DNA from: Zhengitettix transpicula
Taxonomy: Eukaryota > Arthropoda > Insecta > Orthoptera > Tetrigidae
Direction of reading: 5' to 3'
NCBI GenBank assembly: GCA_037074705.1
Contig: CM073591.1
Coordinates: forward strand, 6,799,087 to 6,863,086
Length of the DNA stretch: 64,000 nt
Shown piece by piece: positions 62,185 to 64,000 of the stretch; position 1 is the stretch's first letter; each line of letters opens with the position of its first letter. The notes beneath the pieces are model-generated. The model had not been told where the DNA came from. It searched no databases and worked only from the letters and a program-made list of their open reading frames with translations. The position numbers were made by a program, and so were the translations under genes.

Positions 62185-62425
62185 GCCGCTGTGACGCGCC
62201 TAAGAGAAAACAACTAAGACGCGTTGCCCAGGCGCGGCCCCTCCAAGATTACAACAACGTCGTCCGTGTCACAGTCAGGCCATCAACGAGGTGGAACTTC
62301 GTGTAAGGAACTGCCCCATGTGTGTAACCATTGAGCTGTAATACAACATTCAACATGCAGTGAAAGAACAGGAGAAGTCGTAACCCTCCCCCCCCCCCAA
62401 CCCCCAAAAACTAACAAGAAAGACA
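62185..62425. other. Intergenic, no gene recognised
   Basis: No recognisable coding or repeat content apart from a C-run at 62,388 and 'aacatgcagtgaaagaacag', a family B-related word. Confidence 0.35.
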
Positions 62426-63115
62426 GAAAAATACAGGCAACGTTTCTGGAAGCCTTTGTTCCTTTCTTCAGGGGCCAAGGAAACTGGAGGGGGGGAAACA
62501 ACAACAAGAACCACGAGTGACACAACCGCACAAACCCAGAAGCGAAGAAAACGCAACGAGATAAAACATGCACTGCAAGAACAGGATAAGTTGTAAAAAA
62601 AGAAGAAGGAGGGAGGAAGGTGGCAAGGAAAAGTCACGCCACGACAAACACACACACGAATGTAGTAGATGATGTTACAAAAAAAGCAAAGGCACACGTA
62701 AACAAATTATGAAGAGAACTTTTCCTAAAAGGCGCACCTTGACCTGCTGCTGCTTGGCTCCTCTGCAACTCCTCAATGTGAAGAATTCCAAAGAGAAACC
62801 ACCTCTAGATCAATTAACAAAAAAAGGATAATAAGACGTGATGATGTGAGTAAACGCCACGCAGCGACAGCAGCGTTCACTGGAAGCCTTTGTTGCTTAC
62901 GTCAGGTGCCAACGAAACTACGGGGGGAGGGGGGGAGGACAAATAAACCACACAAGAGCCAGGAGTGACACAACCGCACAAACTCAGAGGCAAAGAAAAC
63001 ACGACGAGATTAAACATGCACTGAGAGAACAGGATAAGTTACTTTGAAAAGAAGAAGGAGACGGAGGGAGGAAGGTGGCAAGGAAGAGTCAACAAACACA
63101 ACAATGACGTAGTTG
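62426..63115 (-). repeat. Two direct family B-related units
   Basis: Units at about 62,438-62,670 and 62,875-63,115 share 'ggaagcctttgtt', 'gagtgacacaaccgcacaaa', 'catgcactg.aagaacaggataagtt' and 'ggaggaaggtggcaaggaa'. The core ('gtcaggtgcc', 'gacacaaccgcac') is the family B core. The minus-strand frames of 61-115 codons are not conserved between the units. Confidence 0.65.
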
Positions 63116-63815
63116 GTGGGGAAAAAAAACAAACCCACACACGTAAGGAAATTAAGAAAGAAAATACGTAATGAAAAAAATTAACTAGAAAACATGTGAA
63201 GGAAAAGCAAAATAAAGGAAACTGTTACTCAGCCAGAGATATACGGGAATTACACAGGAGAAAGAGAATTCAACGAGAAGGAGCAGCAAGTGATAATTAG
63301 GTGACACGTCGCAAGCCGGGAGCGACACGACCGCACAATTACAAGTTGACAAACTCGGAAACCCGAAGCCAGAACACGACGACAATGGGGGGAAAGCAGC
63401 GACGTCACAATGAGGGATCACGGCCATTGTGCGGCTCCGCGGACTCAAGCTAATTGCGGCCATGTTGGATCCACTGTGAAGCATCTCTGATACGAGTCTG
63501 GCTGGGGGGGGGGGGGCGACGTCTGTGGTCTCAGTGCTGCTTCTAAGTGACGCTGTGCTTGCAGACGGTCTGTGAACGCTTCGTCCGCCCTGTGTAGCAG
63601 GCTACAGTGAGAGCAAGGGCGTCCTCGTGGTCTGCCATGAAGAAGGAGAAGGAGATCTCTAAGTGACGGGGGGCAACGTTGGACGACGTCACGTGTGTGC
63701 GTGTTGCTTCTACACCTCTACACGTGCTCCTTGCTGTGGGGGTGGGACACGTCCAGCATCCCTGCTCACGGGGGTGGAGAAACACGCAGATATTGGCGCC
63801 GGGGTCAGTGAGACT
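63116..63815. other. Unassigned; third weak family B core; no gene recognised
   Basis: 'gagcgacacgaccgcacaat' occurs at 63,320. Frames of 60-99 codons on both strands have no recognisable domain. A G-run lies at 63,504. Confidence 0.35.
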
Positions 63816-63817
63816 TC

Positions 63818-64000
63818 AACCCCCTTACAAGGGAGCAGCCTTAGGGGTGGGGGGGAGGGCTGCAGGGGCGTTACACAGACACAACACTGCAACGACCGAG
63901 ACTGGAGTCGAATCCCTGGTTATGGACGTCGCCGTGTTTAATTTTGCGACAACCCGCGCAACGCCGGACACCCTCATAGTATTATATATACATAAGGAGC
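63818..64000 (+). repeat. Dispersed repeat family D, copy running out of the window
   Basis: 'acaagggagcagccttaggg', 'gagactggagtcgaatccct', 'ttatggacgtcgccg' and 'acaacccgcgcaacgccgga', ending in 'attatatatac'. Confidence 0.6.

Overview
This is eukaryotic nuclear DNA from what is most likely an arthropod with a large, repeat-rich genome; a decapod-crustacean-like genome is my guess, not something I can prove. The basis is a mariner-type MITE, several LINE lineages, a Penelope-like fragment, many (AT)n and (GT)n microsatellites and poly-G/C runs, and a single compact gene with an arthropod-style TATA box plus CAGT initiator. There are no operons, no ribosome binding sites and no CRISPR array.

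Only one convincing protein-coding gene is visible: a short, apparently intronless gene at 40.3-40.9 kb (+). It starts with MAFMMPVVKNDWDIYK, is 151 codons long, and its third codon positions are almost all G or C. It has a well-placed TATA box, initiator and CCAAT box. After its TGA the same frame continues for 42 more codons, all ending in G or C, to a second TGA. It is therefore a candidate for stop-codon readthrough, or an allele with a premature stop. An AT-rich stretch of about 3 kb nearly free of dispersed repeats follows and may be a long 3'UTR. Two other places (17.83-18.00 and 56.20-56.26 kb) look like isolated exons with good splice signals.

The rest is repeats. (1) Retroposon family A, about 520 bp with an A-rich 3' tail, has about 19 copies between 10.6 and 62.2 kb in both orientations. 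(2) Three short-period tandem arrays each show higher-order structure: 48 bp x 23 (12.3-13.4 kb), 64 bp x 13 (22.0-22.9 kb, grown from a LINE 3' coding end) and 52 bp x 19 (36.7-37.7 kb, grown inside dispersed family B). (3) Longer tandem units occur at 19.1-20.7, 43.9-44.8 and 47.3-49.6 kb; one unit of the last array carries a family A insertion. (4) Large inverted repeats are common: two adjacent foldbacks of about 2.8 kb each at 50.3-53.1 and 53.3-56.1 kb, 524-bp arms at 28/30.5 kb, arms of about 415 bp at 60.2/61.8 kb, and smaller foldbacks at 10.0, 11.0, 11.3, 18.4 and 39.2 kb. (5) LINE remnants include internally deleted copies that join the endonuclease start to the reverse-transcriptase end (2.5, 8.0-9.2 kb), a 195-bp 3' fragment with a 9-bp target-site duplication (1.2 kb), and degenerate RT motif-B fragments (33.8, 53.1, 57.0 kb).

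The most notable points are the TGA extension of the one gene, the paired giant foldbacks that could be transcribed into long double-stranded RNA, the internally deleted LINEs, and the higher-order tandem arrays. All family assignments come from reading the sequence by eye; no database search was run.
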